6,240 bases of DNA from Succinivibrionaceae bacterium (lineage in GTDB: Bacteria > Pseudomonadota > Gammaproteobacteria > Enterobacterales > Succinivibrionaceae): positions 1 to 6,240 of the forward strand of contig DMTG01000129.1 of NCBI GenBank assembly GCA_003477345.1, read 5' to 3'. The notes under the pieces are model-generated. The model was given only the letters and a program-made list of their open reading frames with translations, was not told the DNA's origin and did not search any database. This document shows positions 1 through 5,958 of the stretch, one piece after another. The position numbers were made by a program, and so were the translations under genes. The stretch's first letter is position 1. Each line of letters opens with the position of its first letter.

Positions 1-580
1 TATCATCAATAAAGAGAAGATCGTATCTGCAGTAGCTATTGATTGTCTCTGCGAACAAATCTCTGTCATCATTTTTCTTTTTTGCACTGACCAGTTCTAA
101 AATAAGGTTATCGAAATCAACACATTTAGCCTTGAGTTCCCTTCTGCATGCAAAATCAACGATTGCGCAACCTAAATCGGTTTTGCCGCAGCCGCATTTG
201 CCTACGATAAGGATTGCAACATCCTTTTCGCGCCAGGAACATGAGGTTAGATAATCTATCCTTGTCTGTGAAAAATGATAGTGCTCTTTTCTGCTGACTA
301 GAGTCTCTTTGGTCGCACCGGAAAAAAGTGCCGCATTTTTCTTACGTCTCTCATAGGAGGAATTGTGTCTTTTATTTTTTTCACAGACTACCAATTCATA
401 AAGCTGATCATTAAAGCCGCTCTCCTGAAACCTCTGACAGTGAATGCATTCAGCCAGACAGTCAGCCATTGCTGAAAGCTTTAATTGCCGAAGCATAGTC
501 ACAAGTTCTTCGGTTGAATGTGTTTCTGCTGCTTTGGTGACTTCAGAAGTCTGCTGGGTATTTGAATTAACATAACTCAT
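1..580 (-). CDS. istB: IstB-like AAA+ ATPase, IS21 transposition helper (element 1), 3' end outside window
   Basis: This is the ATP-binding helper that assembles on target DNA and stimulates the IS21 transposase; it is related to DnaC-type helicase loaders. Translation from the ATG at 580-578 is open for 193 codons to the window edge. The N-terminal helical region carries the IstB-like stretch LRQLKLSAMADCL (about residues 30-42). Walker A is GKCGCGKT at residues 127-134, and Walker B (YDLLFIDD) is the last thing visible, at residues 186-193. The remaining C-terminal part lies off the left edge. The start is supported by a strong GGGGAGG ribosome site on the minus strand at about 589-595, roughly 8 bases upstream. 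The ATG overlaps the end of istA by 14 bases in another frame, which implies translational coupling. The two cysteines inside the P-loop are unusual, since most IstB proteins have a GxxGTGKT-like loop. Confidence 0.88.
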   Translation of the reverse strand, partial: MSYVNSNTQQTSEVTKAAETHSTEELVTMLRQLKLSAMADCLAECIHCQRFQESGFNDQLYELVVCEKNKRHNSSYERRKKNAALFSGATKETLVSRKEHYHFSQTRIDYLTSCSWREKDVAILIVGKCGCGKTDLGCAIVDFACRRELKAKCVDFDNLILELVSAKKKNDDRDLFAETINSYCRYDLLFIDD

Positions 581-2291
581 TGAAGTAATCCTCCCCTCTG
601 ACAGATCCACCGTCTTTTTCAGTATCAGCAGTGTTTTCTTTTTGCTGATTTGACTTGCTTTCTATATTCATGGATTTACCCACTGTATTTGCAAAAATAT
701 CATTTCCCAGATCTTTAATACGGGTATACAGCTTGTAGTCTGTATTGATCTGACCTCGAATGTCTGTTTTATTTTTCTTGACCAAAAGATGTTTGCAGGT
801 TGCCTCTAGACAATCGAGATCTTCAGGATATTTTGTGTAAAGGTTGTAAATTTGATTGCAGAAGCGGGTTGCAACTTGATTTGACGAAGCAAAGATAGTG
901 AAAAGCCATTCAATGGTTGCAATGATGTTTTCGTGATGTCCGGAAATGCCGTTAAAATAGGAGATAAAGAATTCTTTTTTTCTGCCCGCGATATTTTCTT
1001 TTTGGCTTTTGAACATATCTGCCTTATGATAGTTATGACGGGTAGCATCTTTATCTATTTCGTAGTCTGCGATATTAGTCATCTTCGCATCATCTGTCAG
1101 AAGATAAATTCGCTTCCCGTTGTCATTCTTTATCAGAATATTCCTGCCAGTATTGTTGAAACCAGCAAAATAGTAGTGATTCAAATATTTGACATAGCCA
1201 TCAAGTTTTACATATCCAAACGAAACACTTTTAATTTCCGGGCGAAATAATGGTAAAGGTTGCAAGGCATCCTTTTCATACTTTTCAAAGATAGCATCTC
1301 TCGAAAGATCACCGTGATTGGTAGGAAGAGAATTAATCCTGATTAAATCTCTTCTGATTAATTCATTGAGTTCTTCTATGCTGTCAGCAACAATTGGACC
1401 GTTATGAAGCTCTTCTTCAAAAAGGTGCTTCAGATAAAATGAATTGTGACGCTCATTGCTACCTTTGTATTCAGGACGTCTTACTGGGCATAAGTCAACG
1501 GCAACCTCAAAGTCCTTCAGAACAAATTCAATGGTTGCAAGCAGGCGTTTTTGTCCTTCTTTACAGTGATGATTTGTTAAAGCTGCATCGTTATCACACC
1601 GAACTACTTCAGTAACGCCTCCAAAATAGTAAAAAGCATTGGAAATTGCATGTGCCCAGTTGAGGCTAGATCCTGAGCTCATAGCCTCAGCATAACCTTT
1701 ATCAGAGAATTTAAGAATAGCTGTGAACATAACAGCAAAACACTTAATACCAGCTCTTGTGACATAAGGAAATTTGTCGCCAATGGTATCAATTTCCATA
1801 ACAGAACCAGGACCGAAGTTGTTGTTTGGATTAGGACTGTGGCAAAGTCTGCTTAGTCCTATGAATGTCATGTAATCAGCATATCTTCTGTCGAATGTTC
1901 TCTCTGACATGCAGGCAGGAGGAAGTTCACCACTAGTGTAGTTAGGGAAATATACCTTAATGTAAAGCTGTACCCATGCATTATGCACAGTAGGAAGCTT
2001 ATTGCCCCAGCTTCTTTTATTCTGCAAATATTTCCTGATATCTTCCCATTCAGGTTCAACAAACCCCACCTTTTTAGATGTGACATTAAAGCTCTTGCTG
2101 ATTTCTTCGTCTGACATCTGCTGTATATCAAAAACAGTTAGCTCAAGCTTCGCAGCACTATCCCTAAATTTACCAACAGTAGTTTTACTGATGCCTAATT
2201 CCTTGGCAATTTTTCGGTTGCTGATATCAGGATCATTGATGCACATACTAAAGATTTCTCTAATCTGTGCGATTTTATTTTCAATTTTCAT
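567..2291 (-). CDS. istA: IS21-family DDE transposase IstA
   Basis: This 574-residue transposase cuts and joins the ends of element 1. A helix-turn-helix lies near residues 22-42 (ISNRKIAKELGISKTTVGKF), typical for terminal-repeat binding. The retroviral-integrase-like catalytic core follows. The probable acidic triad is D168 in VMEIDTIG, D233 in VVRCDNDAA and E280 in EYKGSNERHNS, with 46 residues between the second D and the E, as expected for this family. A C-terminal domain follows, ending in a polar, charged tail (about residues 540-574) without recognisable fold. At 574 residues it is longer than many IstA proteins, which are often about 400-510. The start is ATG at 2291. Only a weak AGG lies upstream, after a run of T. 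istB overlaps its last codons. The family call is strong; the residue assignments are by eye. Confidence 0.92.
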   Translation of the reverse strand: MKIENKIAQIREIFSMCINDPDISNRKIAKELGISKTTVGKFRDSAAKLELTVFDIQQMSDEEISKSFNVTSKKVGFVEPEWEDIRKYLQNKRSWGNKLPTVHNAWVQLYIKVYFPNYTSGELPPACMSERTFDRRYADYMTFIGLSRLCHSPNPNNNFGPGSVMEIDTIGDKFPYVTRAGIKCFAVMFTAILKFSDKGYAEAMSSGSSLNWAHAISNAFYYFGGVTEVVRCDNDAALTNHHCKEGQKRLLATIEFVLKDFEVAVDLCPVRRPEYKGSNERHNSFYLKHLFEEELHNGPIVADSIEELNELIRRDLIRINSLPTNHGDLSRDAIFEKYEKDALQPLPLFRPEIKSVSFGYVKLDGYVKYLNHYYFAGFNNTGRNILIKNDNGKRIYLLTDDAKMTNIADYEIDKDATRHNYHKADMFKSQKENIAGRKKEFFISYFNGISGHHENIIATIEWLFTIFASSNQVATRFCNQIYNLYTKYPEDLDCLEATCKHLLVKKNKTDIRGQINTDYKLYTRIKDLGNDIFANTVGKSMNIESKSNQQKENTADTEKDGGSVRGEDYFNELC

Positions 2292-2309
2292 AAGATAGAC
2301 CTAAAAAAA

Positions 2310-2338
2310 ATTACAGCCACATTGCTGCAACTTATAAA
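2310..2338 (+). promoter_or_regulatory. Candidate outward-facing sigma-70-like promoter in the end of element 1
   Basis: The plus strand shows ATTACA at 2310-2315 (4 of 6 against TTGACA), a 17-bp spacer, then TATAAA at 2333-2338 (5 of 6 against TATAAT). It points out of the element towards the metN remnant and metI, which have lost whatever promoter lay upstream of metN. In such AT-rich DNA a match like this can arise by chance. Confidence 0.25.
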
Positions 2339-2382
2339 AACGGAAAAATCCACAAATTACTTATTAAAAATAAAAGAATTGA

Positions 2383-2405
2383 GAGGTGTAACGGGAGGTG
2401 TAACA
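2383..2405 (-). repeat. Terminal tandem repeats at istA-side end of element 1
   Basis: The 10-bp unit gaggtgtaac occurs exactly at 2383-2392 and 2395-2404, a 12-bp period. On the minus strand this reads as two GTTACACCTC units directly behind a TG terminus at 2405. IS21-family ends carry several short repeats that serve as transposase-binding sites, so this pair is most simply the terminal IstA-binding array. The exact cleavage point is inferred. Confidence 0.65.
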
Positions 2406-2611
2406 GCCCGGCCAAATATCTGGCGTGGGTGTCGATTTCTTTTTGTCGTGAAGTGGCCATTCAGCTGGCGGTAGACAATATAGATCTTATAAACGGTGCA
2501 CCTATTGGAGGAACTGTTGGAATTATTGACGGAGAAAAAAATAATTTTGAAAAGGCGATTGCTTGGTTGAAAGCAAAGAATGTTCATGTGGAGGTTTTAA
2601 AAAATGCTTGA
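2406..2611 (+). pseudogene. metN: metN remnant: C-terminal NIL domain of the methionine ABC transporter ATPase
   Basis: The open frame ending at TGA 2609-2611 encodes about 67 residues. From about residue AWVSISFCREVAI onward it lines up without gaps with the end of MetN. The closing AIAWLKAKNVHVEVL is very close to the AIAWLQEHHVKVEVL that I recall for E. coli MetN. This part is the NIL (ACT-like) domain, which in MetN binds methionine and shuts down transport. The whole nucleotide-binding domain (Walker A, ABC signature, Walker B) is absent, so this copy cannot hydrolyse ATP. The truncation point coincides with the end of element 1, so insertion or insertion-linked deletion explains it. A GTG at 2429 could start a 60-residue peptide but has no good ribosome site. 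The stop overlaps the metI start by 8 bases, as in an intact metNI operon. Confidence 0.85.
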
Positions 2612-3284
2612 TTTTATCAATAAGATTATTCCTCATGTAGTAGATAAAGTAGACGAACTATGGCTTAGCATCTGGCAAACATTTGTAATGCTCGGGATAT
2701 CAGGAGCAATCTCTTTTGTAATAGGTATTGTTTTAGGAGTTACTCTGGTAATTACCAAACCAGAAGGTGTAGTTCCTAAAAAGAAACTGTTCAGAACCTT
2801 AGAGTTTGTCATAAATCTCTTCCGTTCAATTCCCTTTGTGATTTTACTTGCTGCTTTAATTCCTCTATCAAGACTAATTACAGGCACTGCAATAGGTACA
2901 ACTGGAGCGATGGTTCCTTTAGTATTTGGGACTGTTCCTTTCTTCTCAAGACAGGTTGAAACTGCTCTATCTAGCATTGATAAAGGACTAATTGAGGCAG
3001 CTCAGAGCATGGGGTGTGGGCTTAGCGGCATTATTTTCAGAGTGCTCTTAAAGGAGAGTATTCCTCAGCTTATCCGGGTAACACAAATCACATCCATTAG
3101 CCTTATTGGACTTACAGCCATGGCAGGAGCAATCGGAGGAGGCGGGCTTGGCGACTTCGCTATCCGCTATGGCCACCAGAGAGGCCAGACTGACGTTACC
3201 TATGTAACAGTATTAGTTATCTTGATAATTGTCGCGCTCATTCAGCATACAGGCAATATTGTCATAAGGCGTAATACCCATTAA
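2604..3284 (+). CDS. metI: MetI-type methionine ABC transporter permease
   Basis: This inner-membrane permease would form the translocation path of the MetNI importer as a homodimer. At 226 residues it is close to the usual ~217. About five hydrophobic segments are visible, near residues 24-51, 66-92, 97-115, 161-185 and 200-221. The cytoplasmic coupling loop begins with the EAA motif (residues 131-133, EAAQSMGCG) and ends around IPQLI (153-157); this is where the ATPase docks. The glycine-rich AGAIGGGGLGDFAIRYG at 174-190 is characteristic of MetI. The ATG at 2604 overlaps the metN stop by 8 bases and is preceded by GGAGG at 2590-2594. The gene is intact, but its partner ATPase gene is reduced to a 3' stub, so function depends on a MetN made elsewhere and on a surviving promoter. 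Confidence 0.93.
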   Translation: MLDFINKIIPHVVDKVDELWLSIWQTFVMLGISGAISFVIGIVLGVTLVITKPEGVVPKKKLFRTLEFVINLFRSIPFVILLAALIPLSRLITGTAIGTTGAMVPLVFGTVPFFSRQVETALSSIDKGLIEAAQSMGCGLSGIIFRVLLKESIPQLIRVTQITSISLIGLTAMAGAIGGGGLGDFAIRYGHQRGQTDVTYVTVLVILIIVALIQHTGNIVIRRNTH

Positions 3285-3380
3285 CACTTATGAAAACAAC
3301 GAGTTAACTACTTCCAATTTTCACAAAGAGACTGACAAGAAATGTCATCTCTGAAATAAAAAACATAAGGAGAAACCTTT
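3285..3380 (+). promoter_or_regulatory. metI-oxidoreductase intergenic segment with hairpin at 3327-3352 and ribosome site
   Basis: An imperfect inverted repeat is visible: AGAGA, a bulged C, then TGACA (3327-3337), a 5-base loop, and TGTCA-TCTCT (3343-3352). It makes about 10 pairs. It is followed by an A-rich run rather than a T-run, so it is not a standard intrinsic terminator on the plus strand. It could be an operator, an mRNA-stabilising hairpin or a processing site. An 8-bp palindrome AGTTAACT lies at 3302-3309. The Shine-Dalgarno AAGGAG at 3367-3372 sits 8 bases before the next ATG. I see no convincing promoter. Confidence 0.4.
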
Positions 3381-4715
3381 ATGAAAAAAATCAAAGAGTT
3401 CCCAGAACTAGACGGCAACAACCCATGGTTCGCTCTCTCTAAATACAAGGATCTTAAATTTGATAGCGTTTCCAATATAAAAGGAACCTACGATTACATA
3501 ATTGTGGGAGCTGGCTTTGGCGGAGTAAGTGCAGCACTAAGGCTTGCTGAACATGAACCTTTAGCTTCAATTGCTCTATTTGACGCACTACCTATAGGAG
3601 CATTCAGTAGTGGACGCAATGCGGGATTCATTTCACAGACTCAACTGACAAAAGCTTTAGTAGGTTTTCATAAATATACACTTGAAGATCATAGAATTCT
3701 ATCAAAGTTAAACAGTCAAGTAGTCCAACGTATAGAACAAATAAAAGAACAGAAACATTTAGATTTTGAATGGCGCCATGACGGTAGCTATAGAGCAGTG
3801 AGAGAAAAGCACAATTTTGAAAGTCTAAAAGAGCTCTCCAGGCTTTATAAAAAGCTTGGAGCAGATGTAGAAGATCTTAATGAAGAGCAACTTTTTGAAC
3901 GCCTAGGAACCAAATTTTACAAGTCTGGGATCTACATAAAAGATACAATTCTGGATAATCCGTCTGAAGTTGTAAGAGGGCTTGCCTCTGCCCTACCAAA
4001 AAATGTCAGCGTCTTTGAAAACACTAGAGTTACAGCTATAACTAAGGGCACTAGACCAAAGGTTCAGATTGAGAACTCTTTTGAAATAACAGCAAAAAAA
4101 ATTATTCTTACAGTCAATGCTTTCGTCAGAAATTTTAAAGGTTCAAACACAAGCAGAGTTGCAGCGATTCATAGTTTCGGAGCTCTAACCCGTCAGCTAA
4201 CTGACAAAGAATTTGAACCATACAAACATATAAAGCCATGGGGGCTGACAGCAACACATCCATCAGGTGCCACTATTCGTTTTACACCTAACAGGCGCAT
4301 TTTTGTCAGGACAGACATCAGTTTTGCAACACAACTAAATTTAAAAGAAGAACGGATTGAGAATTCAAAATACCTGCTGCGTCGCGCTTTTGAAAGACGC
4401 TTCCCTGATTTGGAAGCAGTAAACTTTGAGTATCACTACGGTGGCCTAATTTCTTTTACAGGGAATGCTCAACCTTTATTTGGAGAGATTGCCCAGAACA
4501 TTTTTGCCGGAACTACTTCTGATGGTTCAGGAGTTGCCAGAGCCTTCATTCTTGGGACCTACCTTGCCGATCTCATAACAGGACATGACAGCAAAGAACT
4601 TAATTATCTTAAAGAAAAATACCACCCAAGTTACCTACCTCCAGAGCCCTTTCGAACTATCGGGGCGGACATTGCTCTCTATTTTAAAAACCGCAATGCA
4701 GGAGTCGAATTATAA
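3381..4715 (+). CDS. FAD-dependent oxidoreductase, DAO (D-amino-acid oxidase/OrdL-like) family
   Basis: This 444-residue flavoprotein has no signal peptide and is presumably cytoplasmic. The FAD-binding Rossmann motif is at residues 40-48 (IIVGAGFGG, GxGxxG), with an acidic residue closing the second strand (ALFDA, D68). A SSGRNAGF segment at 76-83 matches the SGRNxG signature of OrdL/PuuB-like amine oxidases. The C-terminal FAD-contact region reads YGGLISFTGNAQPLFG (353-368) and TTSDGSGVARAF (378-389), and the tail PSYLPPEPFRTIGA (416-429) is also OrdL-like. Members oxidise amines or amino acids (D-amino acids, sarcosine, gamma-glutamylputrescine); the substrate here cannot be read from sequence. 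Lying between metI and metQ suggests it acts on a compound brought in by that transporter, for example D-methionine or an N-modified amino acid; this is inference. ATG 3381 is supported by AAGGAG 8 bases upstream. Confidence 0.88.
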   Translation: MKKIKEFPELDGNNPWFALSKYKDLKFDSVSNIKGTYDYIIVGAGFGGVSAALRLAEHEPLASIALFDALPIGAFSSGRNAGFISQTQLTKALVGFHKYTLEDHRILSKLNSQVVQRIEQIKEQKHLDFEWRHDGSYRAVREKHNFESLKELSRLYKKLGADVEDLNEEQLFERLGTKFYKSGIYIKDTILDNPSEVVRGLASALPKNVSVFENTRVTAITKGTRPKVQIENSFEITAKKIILTVNAFVRNFKGSNTSRVAAIHSFGALTRQLTDKEFEPYKHIKPWGLTATHPSGATIRFTPNRRIFVRTDISFATQLNLKEERIENSKYLLRRAFERRFPDLEAVNFEYHYGGLISFTGNAQPLFGEIAQNIFAGTTSDGSGVARAFILGTYLADLITGHDSKELNYLKEKYHPSYLPPEPFRTIGADIALYFKNRNAGVEL

Positions 4716-4888
4716 AAATACGATGTGGGCAATTTGAGGCTAAATTGCCACATTTAGTGTTGTGTTAATACAAGACAGAGCAAGAGACTCTTAATTGTCT
4801 CGATATATCAAAAAAATAAAAAATTTTTTTAATACAAAACCAATTCTTGCAGAAAGTAAGTTTTGGCATAGTTCATCAGGAGAAACCT
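4716..4888 (+). promoter_or_regulatory. Upstream region of metQ: second small hairpin, A/T tract and ribosome site
   Basis: Besides the hairpin at 4723-4753, a 5-bp inverted repeat GAGAC/GTCTC spans 4784-4801. A strongly A/T-only tract with AAAAAATTTTTTT lies near 4819-4831. TTGCCA at 4745-4750 matches a -35 box in 5 of 6 positions but no good -10 follows at the right distance, so no promoter is called. AGGAG at 4878-4882 is the metQ ribosome site. The 11 bases AGGAGAAACCT before metQ (4878-4888) also precede the oxidoreductase gene (3368-3378). Confidence 0.35.
4723..4753 (+). terminator. Possible intrinsic terminator or attenuator hairpin after the oxidoreductase gene
   Basis: ATGTGGGCAATTT (4723-4735) pairs with AAATTGCCACAT (4742-4753) around a 6-base loop, with one G bulged, giving about 12 pairs. 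It starts 8 bases after the stop codon at 4713-4715. The downstream tract TTTAGTGTTGTGTT is T-rich but broken by G, so termination may be partial. This would let metQ be expressed separately or at a different level. Confidence 0.5.
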
Positions 4889-5773
4889 ATGAAATATCAA
4901 TCTGATTTTATTAAAAACAGGCTGTTGGTTGCTATTACAGCAGGAATATTTTCTCTTAGTGCTATATTTTCTTTTAGCGCATGCAGCAAAGCTACAAGCT
5001 CTGAACAAGTAGCAACAGAAATTAAAATCGGTGTTGTCGGAGAACACAATGAGCCATGGGAATCAGTTGCCAGAAAACTTGAGAAAAGCGGGATCAAAAT
5101 TACTCTGGTAAAATTTGCTGACTACACACTGCCAAACAGTGCTCTAAACGATGGAGAAATTGATTTAAATTCTTTTCAGCATGTAGCTTTTTTAAATAAT
5201 GATATTGCCGCTCACGGCTATAAAATCGAACGCTTTGGCAATACCGTGATCGTGCCTCTTGGTGTCTACTCGACAAAAATAAAAAGCCTTAATGAATTAA
5301 AAGAAGGTGACACTATTGCAATTCCAAACGATCCTACCAATGGAGGCAGAGCATTAAAAGTTTTAGAACTTGCAGGAGTCATAAGCCTTAATCCAGAAAA
5401 AGGCTATCTGCCTACAGTAAGAGATATCATAAAAAATTCCAAAAATATCAAAATTTATGAAGTAGATGCAGGAAATACTCCAAGCCTGCTTCCTGACGTT
5501 GCTGCCTGCGTAATCAATTCAAATTACGCTGTAGATAACAACATCGATCTTAAGAGTGCCATATTCTCAGATTCCATAGAAGGAAAACTAGATCCTGACA
5601 ACCCATACATAAATATCGTTGCTGTAAGCTCAAAACGCAAGAATGATGCCATCTTAAAAAGGGTCGTTAAAGCTTATCAAACAAAAGAAACAGCAACTTT
5701 GCTAAAGACACTAAATCAAGGTGTTCAGATTCCTGCCTTTGATTATCGCAGAATACGGATAACTTCGGTATAG
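4889..5773 (+). CDS. metQ: MetQ/NlpA-family methionine-binding lipoprotein
   Basis: This is the substrate-binding component of a MetNIQ importer, a 294-residue lipoprotein anchored on the outer face of the inner membrane. Residues 1-31 form a signal peptide ending in a lipobox-like SFSAC, with lipidated Cys32 predicted. Family blocks are clear: KFADYTLPNSAL (75-86), GEIDLNSFQH (89-98), PLGVYSTKI (123-131), AIPNDPTNGGRAL (144-156) and CVINSNYAV (207-215). The ATG at 4889 is chosen because AGGAG lies 6 bases upstream and the signal peptide then starts normally; an upstream TTG at 4847 would add 14 residues with no ribosome site. The fold ends at about IPAFDY (281-286). The last eight residues and the TAG stop come from, or lie next to, the terminal repeat of element 2. 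NlpA proteins also bind other amino acids, so methionine is likely rather than certain. Confidence 0.92.
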   Translation: MKYQSDFIKNRLLVAITAGIFSLSAIFSFSACSKATSSEQVATEIKIGVVGEHNEPWESVARKLEKSGIKITLVKFADYTLPNSALNDGEIDLNSFQHVAFLNNDIAAHGYKIERFGNTVIVPLGVYSTKIKSLNELKEGDTIAIPNDPTNGGRALKVLELAGVISLNPEKGYLPTVRDIIKNSKNIKIYEVDAGNTPSLLPDVAACVINSNYAVDNNIDLKSAIFSDSIEGKLDPDNPYINIVAVSSKRKNDAILKRVVKAYQTKETATLLKTLNQGVQIPAFDYRRIRITSV

Positions 5774-5866
5774 AAATTCGTTTTACTTCGGTACAGAAAT
5801 TCGGTCCAACTTCGGTATAGCCTAATTTGACATACATCATAAAATTAATTCGCTATAACTTCGGTA
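5762..5866. repeat. Phased terminal repeats ACTTCGGTA at the istB-side end of element 2
   Basis: Four exact copies of ACTTCGGTA begin at 5762, 5785, 5809 and 5858. The steps are 23, 24 and 49 bases, that is about one, one and two units of 24. The first two copies extend to a 19-bp unit ending in AGAAATTCG with one mismatch. A lone AATTCG at 5847-5852 marks a degenerate fragment in the double gap. Multiple spaced transposase-binding sites at the ends are known for IS21-family elements. A degenerate fourth site at about 5833 is possible but not visible as a full match. Confidence 0.75.
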
Positions 5867-5916
5867 CCCCTCCTTAATGGTCTGCCTAATTTAATGGAGT
5901 TTTTCTTTTACTAAAA

Positions 5917-5950
5917 ATAAGGGGAATCCTTGATTTTAAGTTCCCCTTAT
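5917..5950 (-). terminator. Intrinsic terminator of element 2 istB
   Basis: A perfect 10-bp inverted repeat, ATAAGGGGAA (5917-5926) with TTCCCCTTAT (5941-5950), encloses 14 bases that can add a short CTT/AAG inner stem. On the minus strand it lies 8 bases after the istB stop and is followed by TTTTAG, completing a T-run with the end of the stem. This is the classic rho-independent form for transcription leftwards. Confidence 0.8.
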
Positions 5951-5958
5951 CAAATTAT

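Larger units (their letters stand above)
1..2405 (-). mobile_element. IS21-family insertion sequence (element 1), partial, istA-istB on minus strand
   Basis: The element contains a DDE transposase gene (istA) followed by an overlapping AAA+ helper gene (istB), the two-gene layout that defines the IS21 family. The istA-proximal end is placed at 2405. There the minus strand begins TGTTACACCTC, the TGT start common for IS21 termini, and the 10-bp unit GTTACACCTC occurs twice in tandem. Sequence to the right of 2405 soon becomes recognisable metN coding sequence, which supports the boundary. The istB-proximal end and the second target-site copy lie beyond the left edge. The visible genes have no frameshift or stop, so the element may be active. 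The boundary is good to a few bases only. Confidence 0.82.

Noticed and set aside
39..254. Plus-strand open frame of 71 codons
   Set aside because: It lies opposite the istB frame, which has Walker A and B motifs and a ribosome site; its translation is low-complexity with no family signal.
933..1250. Plus-strand open frame of 105 codons within istA
   Set aside because: It is antisense to the istA C-terminal coding region, with no ribosome site and no recognisable domain.
2357..2587. Minus-strand open frame of 76 codons across the IS/metN junction
   Set aside because: It crosses the element boundary and lies antisense to the well-matched NIL domain; it has no family signal.
2633..2977. Minus-strand open frame of 114 codons within metI
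   Set aside because: It is a shadow of metI, whose EAA loop and membrane segments establish the coding strand.
3327..3352. MetJ operator (tandem AGACGTCT met boxes)
   Set aside because: The best 8-mers match only 4-5 of 8 positions; the palindrome is better described as a generic hairpin.
4847..4888. Upstream TTG start extending MetQ by 14 residues
   Set aside because: It has no ribosome site, it would put charged residues ahead of a normal lipoprotein signal peptide, and the ATG at 4889 has a well-placed AGGAG.
4716..4888. SAM or other methionine-responsive riboswitch before metQ
   Set aside because: Only two simple hairpins are visible; the multi-helix core of a SAM riboswitch is absent and the region is too A/T-rich and short for most classes.
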